DNA of 64,000 nt, taken from positions 1,984,001 to 2,048,000 of the forward strand of contig NZ_FOIU01000001.1 of assembly GCF_900111495.1 (NCBI RefSeq). The letters are read 5' to 3'. The first letter of the stretch is position 1. Each line of letters opens with the position of its first letter. Shown here one piece after another: positions 26,948 through 34,278 of the stretch. Source of the stretch: Chryseobacterium wanjuense. GTDB lineage: Bacteria > Bacteroidota > Bacteroidia > Flavobacteriales > Weeksellaceae. The notes beneath the pieces were generated by a model. That model searched no databases. It was not told the origin of the DNA and saw only the letters and a program-made list of their open reading frames with translations. Both the position numbers and the translations under genes were made by a program.

Positions 26948-27567
26948 CCGATGTTAAAATCCATCAAATCACTTTTCCGCACATTGGATGAACCGGAATC
27001 CGCACCCTCAGAAAGTCTGTTGTCTAACAATTCTGCCATTCTCTTAGAAGCTCCTTCCATTGAATTTTCTAAAAGGCTGAATAATTCGGTTCCCTGAATC
27101 TTGTGAACTATCCTGACCGCTATATCTTTGTCGGATGCTTCCAGCACGTCCTGCTGAATGATCATCCCCACGGCACTGAGTTCTTCAAAGGTCACGCCTG
27201 TCGCAAAACCGTTTTCGCCTTCGAAAATTCCATATCCACTCCATTCTTCTTCCTCTTCTTGTAAGTCGACGCCTTCGTCGTATACATTATCCGGTTCTTC
27301 CTGCGGAATTTGAATATCGACGCCCTCCCCGTCGATTTCTGAACTAAAATTATTGACTTCCGGCTCAGTATCTTCATGATGGCTTTGTACAGTTGGCTTT
27401 GGCACCAGCTGGCGGGATACTGCACCGATTTCACCCATAATATCTAGTTCTACCACAGGGGGTTTCTCAGGATCTTTCTTCTTATTCAGTCTCTTCCTAA
27501 AAGTGACATTGTTTTCCAACAACAGAATAATAACAATCACTAGGCATATCAGAATCAGTGTTTCCAT
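26935..27567 (-). CDS. traD: Conjugal transfer protein TraD (DUF4122)
   Basis: A 210-residue protein with an N-terminal membrane helix (residues 3-20, LILICLVIVIILLLE), a basic stretch, then a long acidic middle (Glu-rich 85-115) and a C-terminal helical domain (ELSAVGMIIQQDVLEAS, MAELLDNRL, FNIGDFV). This fits DUF4122/TraD of Bacteroidetes ICEs. Its exact role is unknown. It is the last gene of the traA operon; the upstream DUF3408 gene ends 2 bases before it. Confidence 0.85.
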   Translation of the reverse strand: METLILICLVIVIILLLENNVTFRKRLNKKKDPEKPPVVELDIMGEIGAVSRQLVPKPTVQSHHEDTEPEVNNFSSEIDGEGVDIQIPQEEPDNVYDEGVDLQEEEEEWSGYGIFEGENGFATGVTFEELSAVGMIIQQDVLEASDKDIAVRIVHKIQGTELFSLLENSMEGASKRMAELLDNRLSEGADSGSSNVRKSDLMDFNIGDFV

Positions 27568-27569
27568 AG

Positions 27570-27860
27570 CTAAAAAATAGGCTTGATCTTACTGTTGTAA
27601 TCTCTTATGATTTCCTGTTTAAACATTTCAAAATGCTTCACTAAGATATTATCCAGATAAGCGTACAAAGGGATTTTATCACCTCCGATGACATATGCAA
27701 TACGCGACAGACGCTCATGAAATTCAGGACGGACATAAATTGATTTATCACCCCTTTTCTTCATCGAATCCTTTTGTAAAAACATTTCTTCGTAGCTCTG
27801 CAATTCACTGGTACCGCTTTTCTCAAAAGCCTGTACATTTTTTTTTGTATTATCTTCCAT
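27570..27860 (-). CDS. DUF3408 protein (TraB/C-type), copy 2
   Basis: About 96 residues from the Met at 27860; the frame extends to 27947 but that part overlaps the preceding gene and has no family character. The DUF3408 domain covers KSIYVRPEFHERLSRIAYVIGG to DNILVKHFEMFKQEI, a ribbon-helix-helix-like fold. It is a paralogue of the adjacent upstream gene (KSVYIHPDFHEKLTRIVQVIGE). The pair lies between traA and traD, in the places of CTnDOT traB/traC. DNA binding at the transfer region is suggested by the fold but not shown. Confidence 0.85.
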   Translation of the reverse strand: MEDNTKKNVQAFEKSGTSELQSYEEMFLQKDSMKKRGDKSIYVRPEFHERLSRIAYVIGGDKIPLYAYLDNILVKHFEMFKQEIIRDYNSKIKPIF

Positions 27861-27867
27861 AATATTT

Positions 27868-28275
27868 TTATAATATTGGTTTATACTTATTGTTAAAACT
27901 TCCTGTGATCTGATCTCCAAATTCCTGAAAATGGTATTCCAATACATTATTCAGATAGGCATAAATCGTGATCTTATCTTCACCGATCACCTGAACAATG
28001 CGGGTAAGCTTTTCATGGAAATCGGGATGTATATAGACCGATTTGCCATCACGGGCATTGGTTTCGGCTTTTTTGAAAAATATTTTCTCGTAGTCCCCAT
28101 CACCTCCTTTCTTCCCGCGTCCCCTTTCTTTGCCTGCAGGCTTTTCCGGAACTTGTTCGGCCGGTATTTCACCTGGCTGCTGCATACCTTCTTTTTTTAC
28201 TCCATCAGCCATCATCGACATCATCATCTGTTCATCGATTTCCGGGATTATTTTTTTCCTCACTTCTCTCTCCAT
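27868..28275 (-). CDS. DUF3408 protein (TraB/C-type), copy 1
   Basis: A 135-residue protein: a variable charged N-terminal half (Met-rich at 17-23, GKERGRGKKGG near 48-58), then the DUF3408 domain (KSVYIHPDFHEKLTRIVQVI, YAYLNNVLEYHFQEF) and a basic end. It lies 4 bases after traA and 7 bases before its paralogue. Probably a DNA-binding partner of the ParA-like TraA or of the relaxosome, inferred from fold and position. Confidence 0.85.
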   Translation of the reverse strand: MEREVRKKIIPEIDEQMMMSMMADGVKKEGMQQPGEIPAEQVPEKPAGKERGRGKKGGDGDYEKIFFKKAETNARDGKSVYIHPDFHEKLTRIVQVIGEDKITIYAYLNNVLEYHFQEFGDQITGSFNNKYKPIL

Positions 28276-28279
28276 AGCA

Positions 28280-29047
28280 CTATAATTGAATTGTTCTTAA
28301 AAACAGGTTCATAAACTGATCCAGCCGGCAGCCTTTCATCAGCTTTTCATCGGGCGGTAGCAAGGTTGACCGGAATACAGCTTTAGCATCACCTTCACTT
28401 TCCTTTCGGAAACGCATGCTGCTGGTAATTTTACACGACATCAGAGTTAATCCCAGTTCCTCAATGAGTTTATCATAAACATCATATAAAGGAGAACGTT
28501 CCCGTCCATCAACCTGGTTCCAGAACAGGTTGATCGACTTAAGAGAAGTGTCTCCCTTTTTCATAACAACATCCTGCATCAGCTGGGTGAAAACTAGGGT
28601 ACTTTCCATGACCACACGGTCTGCGGTAATGGGCGTAAAAATGTGATTCATTCCCGCCAGGGTCTGTAGGATTCCCGGTGTATTAACTGTTCCTGGTAAA
28701 TCAAAAAAGATTACATCAATAGGAACAGCTGATGATTCCATAAAATCATAAGCGCTCTCCAATACTCCTTCAGCTTTATGCTGCATGATCGGATAGGCCT
28801 TCTTGTTAATGGTTGTAAACTGCTTGTAAGCAATTCTTTTCAGTGCTTCATTTTCCATCACCGAAGCCAGATCACGGCTTCGCATTTTCATAATGCTGTG
28901 CTGGGGAAAGTCACAGTCATAGACGGCCACATTGTAACCAAGCCTGTAATGCAGGGTACTTGCGGCTAATGCCGTGAATACACTTTTGCCTACGCCTCCC
29001 TTCTGAGACGAAAAAGCAACAAATACTGTTTTGTGTTCTCTTGTCAT
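28280..29047 (-). CDS. traA: ParA-family ATPase TraA
   Basis: A 255-residue ParA/MinD-type ATPase. The deviant Walker A SSQKGGVGKSVFT is at about 13-25, the second Asp motif VYDCDFPQHS near 42-51 and IFFDLPGTVNTPG near 114-126. In CTnDOT-type operons this is TraA, the first transfer gene. No ParB gene is seen; the two following DUF3408 proteins could act as DNA-binding partners. It faces the repeat-rich region and the oriT hairpins, which it may help to segregate or position. Confidence 0.9.
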   Translation of the reverse strand: MTREHKTVFVAFSSQKGGVGKSVFTALAASTLHYRLGYNVAVYDCDFPQHSIMKMRSRDLASVMENEALKRIAYKQFTTINKKAYPIMQHKAEGVLESAYDFMESSAVPIDVIFFDLPGTVNTPGILQTLAGMNHIFTPITADRVVMESTLVFTQLMQDVVMKKGDTSLKSINLFWNQVDGRERSPLYDVYDKLIEELGLTLMSCKITSSMRFRKESEGDAKAVFRSTLLPPDEKLMKGCRLDQFMNLFLRTIQL

Positions 29048-29108
29048 TGTTGTGATTACTTTTAAATATGTATTTATGTATGTTTATTTATCCATACCCA
29101 TGTATATC

Positions 29109-29490
29109 CATGCTTCTGTGTGCTGAGCACTATGTAAGGATCTATGTTTCCAATTCTGTACAGCATTATGCATCTACCTATAGCTAAACATTTTCATCTA
29201 CATAACTGCATACTGCTCCATCTTCGGATGTATCCTTCCACATACCCAATTAGGTGCTCACATCTATACCCATGTACTCCAATACTGTCATCCATATTCA
29301 TTCACCTGCATACCTTTGCGCAACTGAATGTATTTTTCTCCATACTTCGATAGATGCTTACACTTAAAGCCAAGTACTTAAATACCTGTATTCATATTTA
29401 TTCATATGCATACCCCTGAACTTCTGTCTGTATCTGAATAATGTAATAACCATATATAGCCGTAAGCAGAAATGTTCGTCCATACATGTG
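29109..29490. repeat. 100-bp degenerate tandem repeat between traA and oriT
   Basis: GCATAC begins units at 29208, 29308 and 29408. The units 29208-29307 and 29308-29407 align without gaps at about 63 of 100 positions (shared blocks ATGTAT, CATAC, GTAC, AATAC, CATAT, ATTCA); the third unit is clear for about 30 bases. A weaker unit precedes them. CATAC recurs at 29093, 29209, 29241, 29309, 29341, 29409 and 29481. No open frame of note; likely a protein-binding array such as a centromere-like site. Confidence 0.65.
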
Positions 29491-29639
29491 TATATCTGTT
29501 TGCCGATACAAAGGAGATAATTATTTGATTAGGTTGTTGCCGTGTGGAAGTGCTTGGAACTCAGGTGTAATGTTTGGCATTATGAGGTACAATGACCCGC
29601 TCAACATTTCGCTTTTACTTTGTGATATAGTAACATGAA

Positions 29640-29830
29640 GGGGTGTATGGATAAGGAGGGAGGTATACTACAAAACAGAAGCGACGGCCATAGGCCGTTT
29701 TCCCTGCTTACTATAATCCGTCCCGAAGGGCGGATTTTAATGGACACCCGTCCATAGCAAGTTGTGTTCTGAGCTGCTCCAAATTCTTTCCGCAGCTCAG
29801 AACCACTTGCCTTGCCGGGGGCTGAAAATC
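29640..29830. other. oriT: Probable origin of transfer (oriT)
   Basis: Three hairpins lie just before the mobilization genes: ACGGCC/GGCCGT (29684-29698), AATCCG-CCC/GGG-CGGATT (29715-29736) and a large imperfect stem, 29757-29777 with 29792-29810 (TTCTGAGCTGC/GCAGCTCAGAA plus GCAAGT/ACTTGC). The last is followed by CTTGCCGGGGGC. Position between divergent traA and mobA, with relaxase genes next to it, is where CTnDOT-type elements carry oriT. The nick site cannot be fixed from sequence alone. Confidence 0.65.
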
Positions 29831-29873
29831 CCTCCGAAGTCGGGATTTATTAGCATATTAAAAAGGATAAAAG

Positions 29874-30311
29874 ATGATGCAAGACAACAGGAAAAAAGAA
29901 AAGAAAGGCGGGCGTAAGCCAAAGAATGATCCGGCGAAATTCCGTTATTCCATATCATTGAATGCTGAGGAACACGCCCGTTTTCTTTCTCTTTTTGAAA
30001 AATCGGGAATGAAAGTAAAAGCACATTTTATTACGGCATGTATCTTCCAAAAGCCCATTAAGACCATCAAAGTTGATAAAGGAGTAATGGATTATTATAT
30101 GAGACTGACCAATTTATATGGTCAATTTCGGGCGGTTGGAGTCAATTACAACCAGATTGTCAAGCTCTTGTACCGTCATTTCTCCGAGAAAAAAGCCGCT
30201 GCATTTCTCTTTAAACTGGAAAAGCAGACCATAGAAATGGCAGCATTATGCAAAGAAATCATCCGGTTGACCCAGGAATTTGAAGCAAAAAATATGAAAA
30301 AGGAAGACTAA
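29874..30311 (+). CDS. mobA: Mobilization protein MobA (relaxosome accessory, MobC-like)
   Basis: A 145-residue basic protein. The N-terminal RKKEKKGGRKPKNDPAKFRY followed by a SISLNAEEHARFLSL segment fits a ribbon-helix-helix relaxosome protein; the C-terminal part (NQIVKLLYRH, LEKQTIEMAALC) is helical. It binds oriT and recruits the relaxase in related ICEs. An alternative Met is one codon later. It lies one base before mobB and just downstream of the oriT hairpins. Confidence 0.88.
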   Translation: MMQDNRKKEKKGGRKPKNDPAKFRYSISLNAEEHARFLSLFEKSGMKVKAHFITACIFQKPIKTIKVDKGVMDYYMRLTNLYGQFRAVGVNYNQIVKLLYRHFSEKKAAAFLFKLEKQTIEMAALCKEIIRLTQEFEAKNMKKED

Positions 30312-30312
30312 A

Positions 30313-31608
30313 ATGATTGCGAAAATTGGCAGGGGAGAGAGCTTATATGGAGCGCTTTCGTACAATCACGTTAAAGTGCAGCAGGAAAACGGACAGGTAC
30401 TCTTTACCCATAACATGATGGAAACTCCTGACGGGAACTATTCTGTTTCCCAGTTATCCCGTTCATTTGAACCTTATCTTATCGCCAACCGCAACACAGA
30501 AAAACCGGTGCTGCATATTTCCCTTAATCCTGATCCAAAAGATCAGGTCAGTGATGAAAAATACAAAATGATGGCACAACAGTATATGCGGGAAATGGGC
30601 TACGGCAACCAGCCCTTTGTCGTATTCAAACATACGGATATTGAACGTACTCATATTCATATTGTATCGGTATGTGTAGATGAAGATGGAAAGAAAATTT
30701 CAGATAAGTTTGAAAAAAGACGCTCCATGAAAGTGTGTCGGGATATGGAACAAAAATACGGACTGATCCCTGCTATCGGGAAAGAGGAGCCGGAGACCCG
30801 TGTACTATTTCGTCCGGTAGATTATACAGAAGGAAATCTTAAAAGTCAGATGGCATCGGTTCTGAGGCATCTGCCTGAGTACTACCGTTTCCAAACCTTA
30901 GGGGAATATAATGCCCTTCTTTCTCTATTCAATATTACTACGGAAAAGGTGGAAGGTGAGCTGCATGGAAAACCTAAACACGGACTCATCTACTCTGCCT
31001 TGGATGAAAACGGTAAAAAGTCGGGGCCTCCTTTCAAAGCTTCTTTATTTGGTATAATCGCCGGATTAGAGACGTTGGAAAAGCATTTTTCAAAGTCAAA
31101 GGAATCCCTTAAGGACAGTGAAGCTAAACTCCTTATCAGCAATGCCATTGCTTTGGCAATGAAGTCTTCAGTTGGTGAACTGGATTTTAAGGAATTATTA
31201 GCAAGCCAAGGTATTAATGCTGTGATCCGGCGCAATGATGCCGGAAGAGTTTATGGAATGACCTTCATTGATCATAACTCTAAAACAGTATGGAATGGTT
31301 CACGATTTGGAAAGGAATTTTCTGCCAACATATTTAATGACCTCTGGCAGAACGGAGTTAAATCGGAGATGGATAATCCGCACGGCACCTCCGCTTTATT
31401 ACCAACTCTATCAGGCGATTTTCTTCCCGCCGAAAAGCCTCATGACCTTTTCGGTTTTCTGGAAACTATAGGTTTGGAAGCCGTTTATGATATTTCAGGA
31501 TTCATAGAAACCACCGGTTCCCTTTTCCCCAATACACATGGTGAGAATTATGAGGAATTTGCTTTTCAAAAACAGATGAAAAAAAAGAAACGCAAAAAAA
31601 GATTGTAA
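30313..31608 (+). CDS. mobB: Relaxase MobB
   Basis: A 431-residue relaxase of the MobP-type found in Bacteroidetes. The metal-binding motif is HTDIERTHIHIVS with His 107, 114 and 116; the N-terminal AKIGRGESLYGALSYN region is the usual site of the catalytic Tyr. The C-terminal end is very basic (KKKKRKKRL). It nicks oriT and leads the transferred strand into the mating pore. Translation is likely coupled to mobA (one base between them). Confidence 0.92.
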   Translation: MIAKIGRGESLYGALSYNHVKVQQENGQVLFTHNMMETPDGNYSVSQLSRSFEPYLIANRNTEKPVLHISLNPDPKDQVSDEKYKMMAQQYMREMGYGNQPFVVFKHTDIERTHIHIVSVCVDEDGKKISDKFEKRRSMKVCRDMEQKYGLIPAIGKEEPETRVLFRPVDYTEGNLKSQMASVLRHLPEYYRFQTLGEYNALLSLFNITTEKVEGELHGKPKHGLIYSALDENGKKSGPPFKASLFGIIAGLETLEKHFSKSKESLKDSEAKLLISNAIALAMKSSVGELDFKELLASQGINAVIRRNDAGRVYGMTFIDHNSKTVWNGSRFGKEFSANIFNDLWQNGVKSEMDNPHGTSALLPTLSGDFLPAEKPHDLFGFLETIGLEAVYDISGFIETTGSLFPNTHGENYEEFAFQKQMKKKKRKKRL

Positions 31609-31631
31609 TTATTAATCTCTAAAACAAACGA

Positions 31632-32090
31632 TTATTCTTTTACCTCACCCCAGAAGTACTTTTCCCATCGTTTTGAGGATTGAATAACCCTATCAATAAT
31701 TTCAAAATTGAGAGGTTGCCTACGTAAATTTTCATCAATAATTACCAAATCCTTTGTACGGAACAACCATAAAAGTTCAAATAAAACTTCTACATATGAA
31801 ACACCGAAGTCAATTCTAAGTTTTACCGAATCTATATAGTTATCATCATCGAAACATACCTCCAAGCAACTGGATTCCTGATCACCATATAAATCTCTCT
31901 GCTGATCCCAGGATCTTCTTTTTTTTAGAATCTTATCTACTTCAGCAAAAAGACTTTTGTGCTTATAACTATAGATCCAGAAAGGCTCTGCATTGAAATA
32001 TTTTTCTTCTATAAACTGATTTGCGACTGCTAAATCCTCGAAACTTTGTCTTTCAATAACATGAAATTCATATTGATGTTCTGATGGCAT
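31632..32090 (-). CDS. Hypothetical cargo protein
   Basis: A 152-residue soluble acidic protein with many aromatic residues (PFWIYSYKHKSLF near 36-48, LLWLFRTKD near 107-115, WEKYFWGE at the end). I do not recognise it. It is convergent to mobB and has no partner gene on its strand, so it is a single cargo gene inserted in the mobilization region. Confidence 0.5.
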   Translation of the reverse strand: MPSEHQYEFHVIERQSFEDLAVANQFIEEKYFNAEPFWIYSYKHKSLFAEVDKILKKRRSWDQQRDLYGDQESSCLEVCFDDDNYIDSVKLRIDFGVSYVEVLFELLWLFRTKDLVIIDENLRRQPLNFEIIDRVIQSSKRWEKYFWGEVKE

Positions 32091-32245
32091 TATTATTTTG
32101 CTTAAAAAATCGGTGATGAAATTTACAATAAAAGTAGTAACCGTACGTGAACGTAATTTGAATTTAATCCTTTGGGTATAATATAATTACTTATCTCTCT
32201 CAGATTATCCTTTCATTTACAATAATCTTCTATTATGACAATGGC

Positions 32246-32306
32246 AGCCAATCCCCGTCAAAAAACACCTCCATGAAGGAAACCCATAATGACCTAATTA
32301 TCTTTT
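32246..32306 (+). promoter_or_regulatory. Promoter of the AbiEii-like gene with ICE box
   Basis: An AGCCAATCCCCGTC box starts at 32246, and a TATCTTTT -7 box lies at 32299-32306, 53 bp downstream. GCCAATCCC is identical to part of the box in front of the DUF1896 gene. It is the weakest member of the shared promoter class. Confidence 0.45.
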
Positions 32307-32325
32307 TCCGAAAAAGAATCAGATT

Positions 32326-33012
32326 ATGTTATTTAAGGAAACGGTGAGTAAGGAAATGTGGGAACTTATTCAAACATTAATGAAAGATGAAATGCTGAAG
32401 AATTTCTTATTAGTCGGCGGAACGGCACTTAGTTTAAAAATCGGTCATCGAATTTCCGTTGATGTCGATTTGTTTACAACTAAAAGTTTTGATGCAGGAA
32501 ATATGGTTGAGTATTTAAAAAAGAATTACAATGCAGAGCACAGCAGGCATAATAATAACTCGATATTTACATTTATTGATGATATCAAAGTAGATCTCAT
32601 CACTCATGATTACCCGATCATAAAACCTATTGAAACTACAGACAATATCCGTATGATCTCCAATATTGATATTGGTGCCATGAAACTTCATGCGATGATG
32701 CAAAGTGGACAGAGATTAAAGGATTTCGTAGACATGCATTTTCTTCTGGAGCAGAATCCGTTAAAAGAGTATCTAAATGCTTATGAACAAAAGTATGGTG
32801 GAAATTCTAAATTGGCAGGGTATGCACTGCTCCACCATGAAGATATTAATAGGGCAGTAAGTATTCAACTAATGAAAGGCAAGGAAAACAGCTGGAAAAC
32901 CATCAAGGATCGGTTACAAAAAGCAGTGGTTAGTCCTGATCTAAAATTCGGAGAAATAAAGAGCAACAGTATACAGCAATCTATTAAGAAAGGAAAAGGA
33001 TTTCGAAGATAA
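32326..33012 (+). CDS. AbiEii/AbiGii-type nucleotidyltransferase (putative toxin)
   Basis: A 228-residue protein with a nucleotidyltransferase start: FLLVGGTALSLKIGHRISVD (residues 27-46) containing GG at 31-32 and the Asp pair of VDVDLF (46, 48), with a third acidic strand IKVDLITHD near 87-95. This is the pattern of AbiEii toxins, which act by nucleotide transfer and cause phage abortive infection or ICE maintenance. The C-terminal region is basic. The partner DUF6922-type gene follows 48 bases downstream, the reverse of the usual antitoxin-first order. Confidence 0.8.
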   Translation: MLFKETVSKEMWELIQTLMKDEMLKNFLLVGGTALSLKIGHRISVDVDLFTTKSFDAGNMVEYLKKNYNAEHSRHNNNSIFTFIDDIKVDLITHDYPIIKPIETTDNIRMISNIDIGAMKLHAMMQSGQRLKDFVDMHFLLEQNPLKEYLNAYEQKYGGNSKLAGYALLHHEDINRAVSIQLMKGKENSWKTIKDRLQKAVVSPDLKFGEIKSNSIQQSIKKGKGFRR

Positions 33013-33060
33013 TACTTGTGATACTTGCCTGGTTCTCAGAAAAGTGGTAAATTTATTTGT

Positions 33061-33378
33061 ATGAAAAAAGTCAATAAAAACAAACGGGTTCCTAATATTC
33101 ATAAAAGATATTTCTGGGATATTAATGTATTGAAACAGGATTGGGATAAAGGTTATTTATTTGTTATTGGCCGCATTATTGAACGTGGTGGACAGCAGGA
33201 GGTCGATGAGCTGATCCGGTTTTATGGACGGGATAAGGTGATCAAAGCGCTGCGCGATGAAATCACCTTCCTTCCCAACTACGGAATTGACAATGCCATT
33301 GGCTTTTTTCCTGAACTAAAAAAGGAAGAAATACTCTGTTATCTCAACAGAAAAGATAAGCCTTATCATTGGTTATAA
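33061..33378 (+). CDS. DUF6922-like protein, probable antitoxin
   Basis: A 105-residue protein; the ATG at 33061 is chosen over an upstream ATG at 33025, since family character begins with KVNKNKRVPNIHKRYFWDIN. The core FWDIN, DWDKGYLFVIGRIIERGG and DELIRFYGRDKVIKALRDE is the DUF6922 pattern, found as partner of AbiEii-type nucleotidyltransferases. It probably neutralises or represses the upstream gene product. No helix-turn-helix is obvious. Confidence 0.7.
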   Translation: MKKVNKNKRVPNIHKRYFWDINVLKQDWDKGYLFVIGRIIERGGQQEVDELIRFYGRDKVIKALRDEITFLPNYGIDNAIGFFPELKKEEILCYLNRKDKPYHWL

Positions 33379-33460
33379 GGTCCTGATATTCTTATGCCAC
33401 CCGACATCACCTGTGATCGAAAGATCAGTAGTAAATCCTCTCTATATTCTCTACAAAAAG

Positions 33461-33664
33461 CTAATTCTTTACTTTTTTTGCAATATAGTGAATCACAAAA
33501 GCAACCGCTGCCAGGATAAAAATACCACGAATAACGCCTCCCGGATCATTATAGTATTCATGCTTAAATTCTTTACATCCTTCCCCCAACAGCAGGACTA
33601 CACCAAATATGGCAAGGATTACTGCAATTACTATAAAACAGCCGCCGGAATCATTTGAACTCAT
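33461..33664 (-). CDS. Small two-helix membrane protein
   Basis: A 67-residue protein with two membrane helices (about 8-26 and 44-61) joined by a charged loop with KEFKHEYYNDPGG. No family recognised. It is on the strand opposite to the AbiEii pair and mobC. Small membrane proteins of this kind in ICEs may act in surface or entry exclusion, but there is no direct evidence here. Confidence 0.45.
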   Translation of the reverse strand: MSSNDSGGCFIVIAVILAIFGVVLLLGEGCKEFKHEYYNDPGGVIRGIFILAAVAFVIHYIAKKVKN

Positions 33665-33734
33665 GGTAAATTATATATTGATTTTCCCTAAAATTCTTGA
33701 TTATTGCTACAGTCTTTACTGTGGTTTATGATGG

Positions 33735-33938
33735 CTAATTATCGTCAAACCAGTCAAACCAATCATCTCCATAACTTTGAATCAATCGACCGAACAAAGC
33801 CACTAAAAGTCCCATGCCTCCAAAGACGAGATGACGGGTTTCATGTATCTCGGGTTTTGTCATCATAAAATAAACTGTTAATCCACCCACTAATTGTAGG
33901 AAAACTCCCAGATTGCGATATTTTATCTCAGCTTTCAA
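33735..33938 (-). CDS. Small two-helix membrane protein
   Basis: A 67-residue protein with two membrane helices (about 8-26 and 37-53) and an acidic aromatic tail (DDWFDWFDDN). It is separate in sequence from the neighbouring 67-residue gene but of the same size and topology. Function unknown. It lies just upstream of the divergent mobC promoter region. Confidence 0.45.
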   Translation of the reverse strand: MKAEIKYRNLGVFLQLVGGLTVYFMMTKPEIHETRHLVFGGMGLLVALFGRLIQSYGDDWFDWFDDN

Positions 33939-34182
33939 TTTTTTTGGGATATTATAAGAAGGTATTATTAAGCCTATGAGGTTCTTTGATTTTCTTCGAG
34001 GTTGTCAGTCACTTTGTTTCTTTACCCTGATCTTTTCGGTGGTGCTTATATCGAATATAACATAATTATAAAAAATAACAGGATCTCTTTCTGAAATAAT
34101 ATACATCAGCGCGTTTTATTGAGTTGTTGACTGGTTCTTTAAAAGATGCCAATCGATTGTAATCAGAAACTTAGATGCCATA

Positions 34183-34254
34183 GCGCCAAATACTACCCCT
34201 CAGTGCCAAAGACTTCCCCTTTCTAATACCCTATCTCTTTGACTTCTACATTGT
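34183..34254 (+). promoter_or_regulatory. mobC promoter with paired ICE boxes
   Basis: Two direct repeats, GCGCCAAATACTACCCCT (34183-34200) and GTGCCAAAGACTTCCCCT (34203-34220), are 20 bp apart and agree at 14 of 18 positions. A -7-like TACATTGT lies at 34247-34254. From the base before GCC to the -7 box the distances are 63 and 43 bp. The 340-bp gap before mobC holds nothing else obvious. Confidence 0.7.
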
Positions 34255-34278
34255 CTTCTCACTTTCAATAATAAAATT

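Noticed and set aside
27860..27947. Longer N-terminus of the second DUF3408 protein
   Set aside because: The extra codons lie inside the preceding DUF3408 gene in another frame and show no family character.
29041..29500. CRISPR array
   Set aside because: The repeats are 100 bp, degenerate and without constant short repeats separated by unique spacers; no cas genes are present.
29563..29580. ICE-type box near oriT on the minus strand (TGCCAAACATTACACCT)
   Set aside because: The sequence is similar, but no -7 box lies 43, 53 or 63 bp downstream, so it was left out of the promoter set. It could be a binding site without a promoter.
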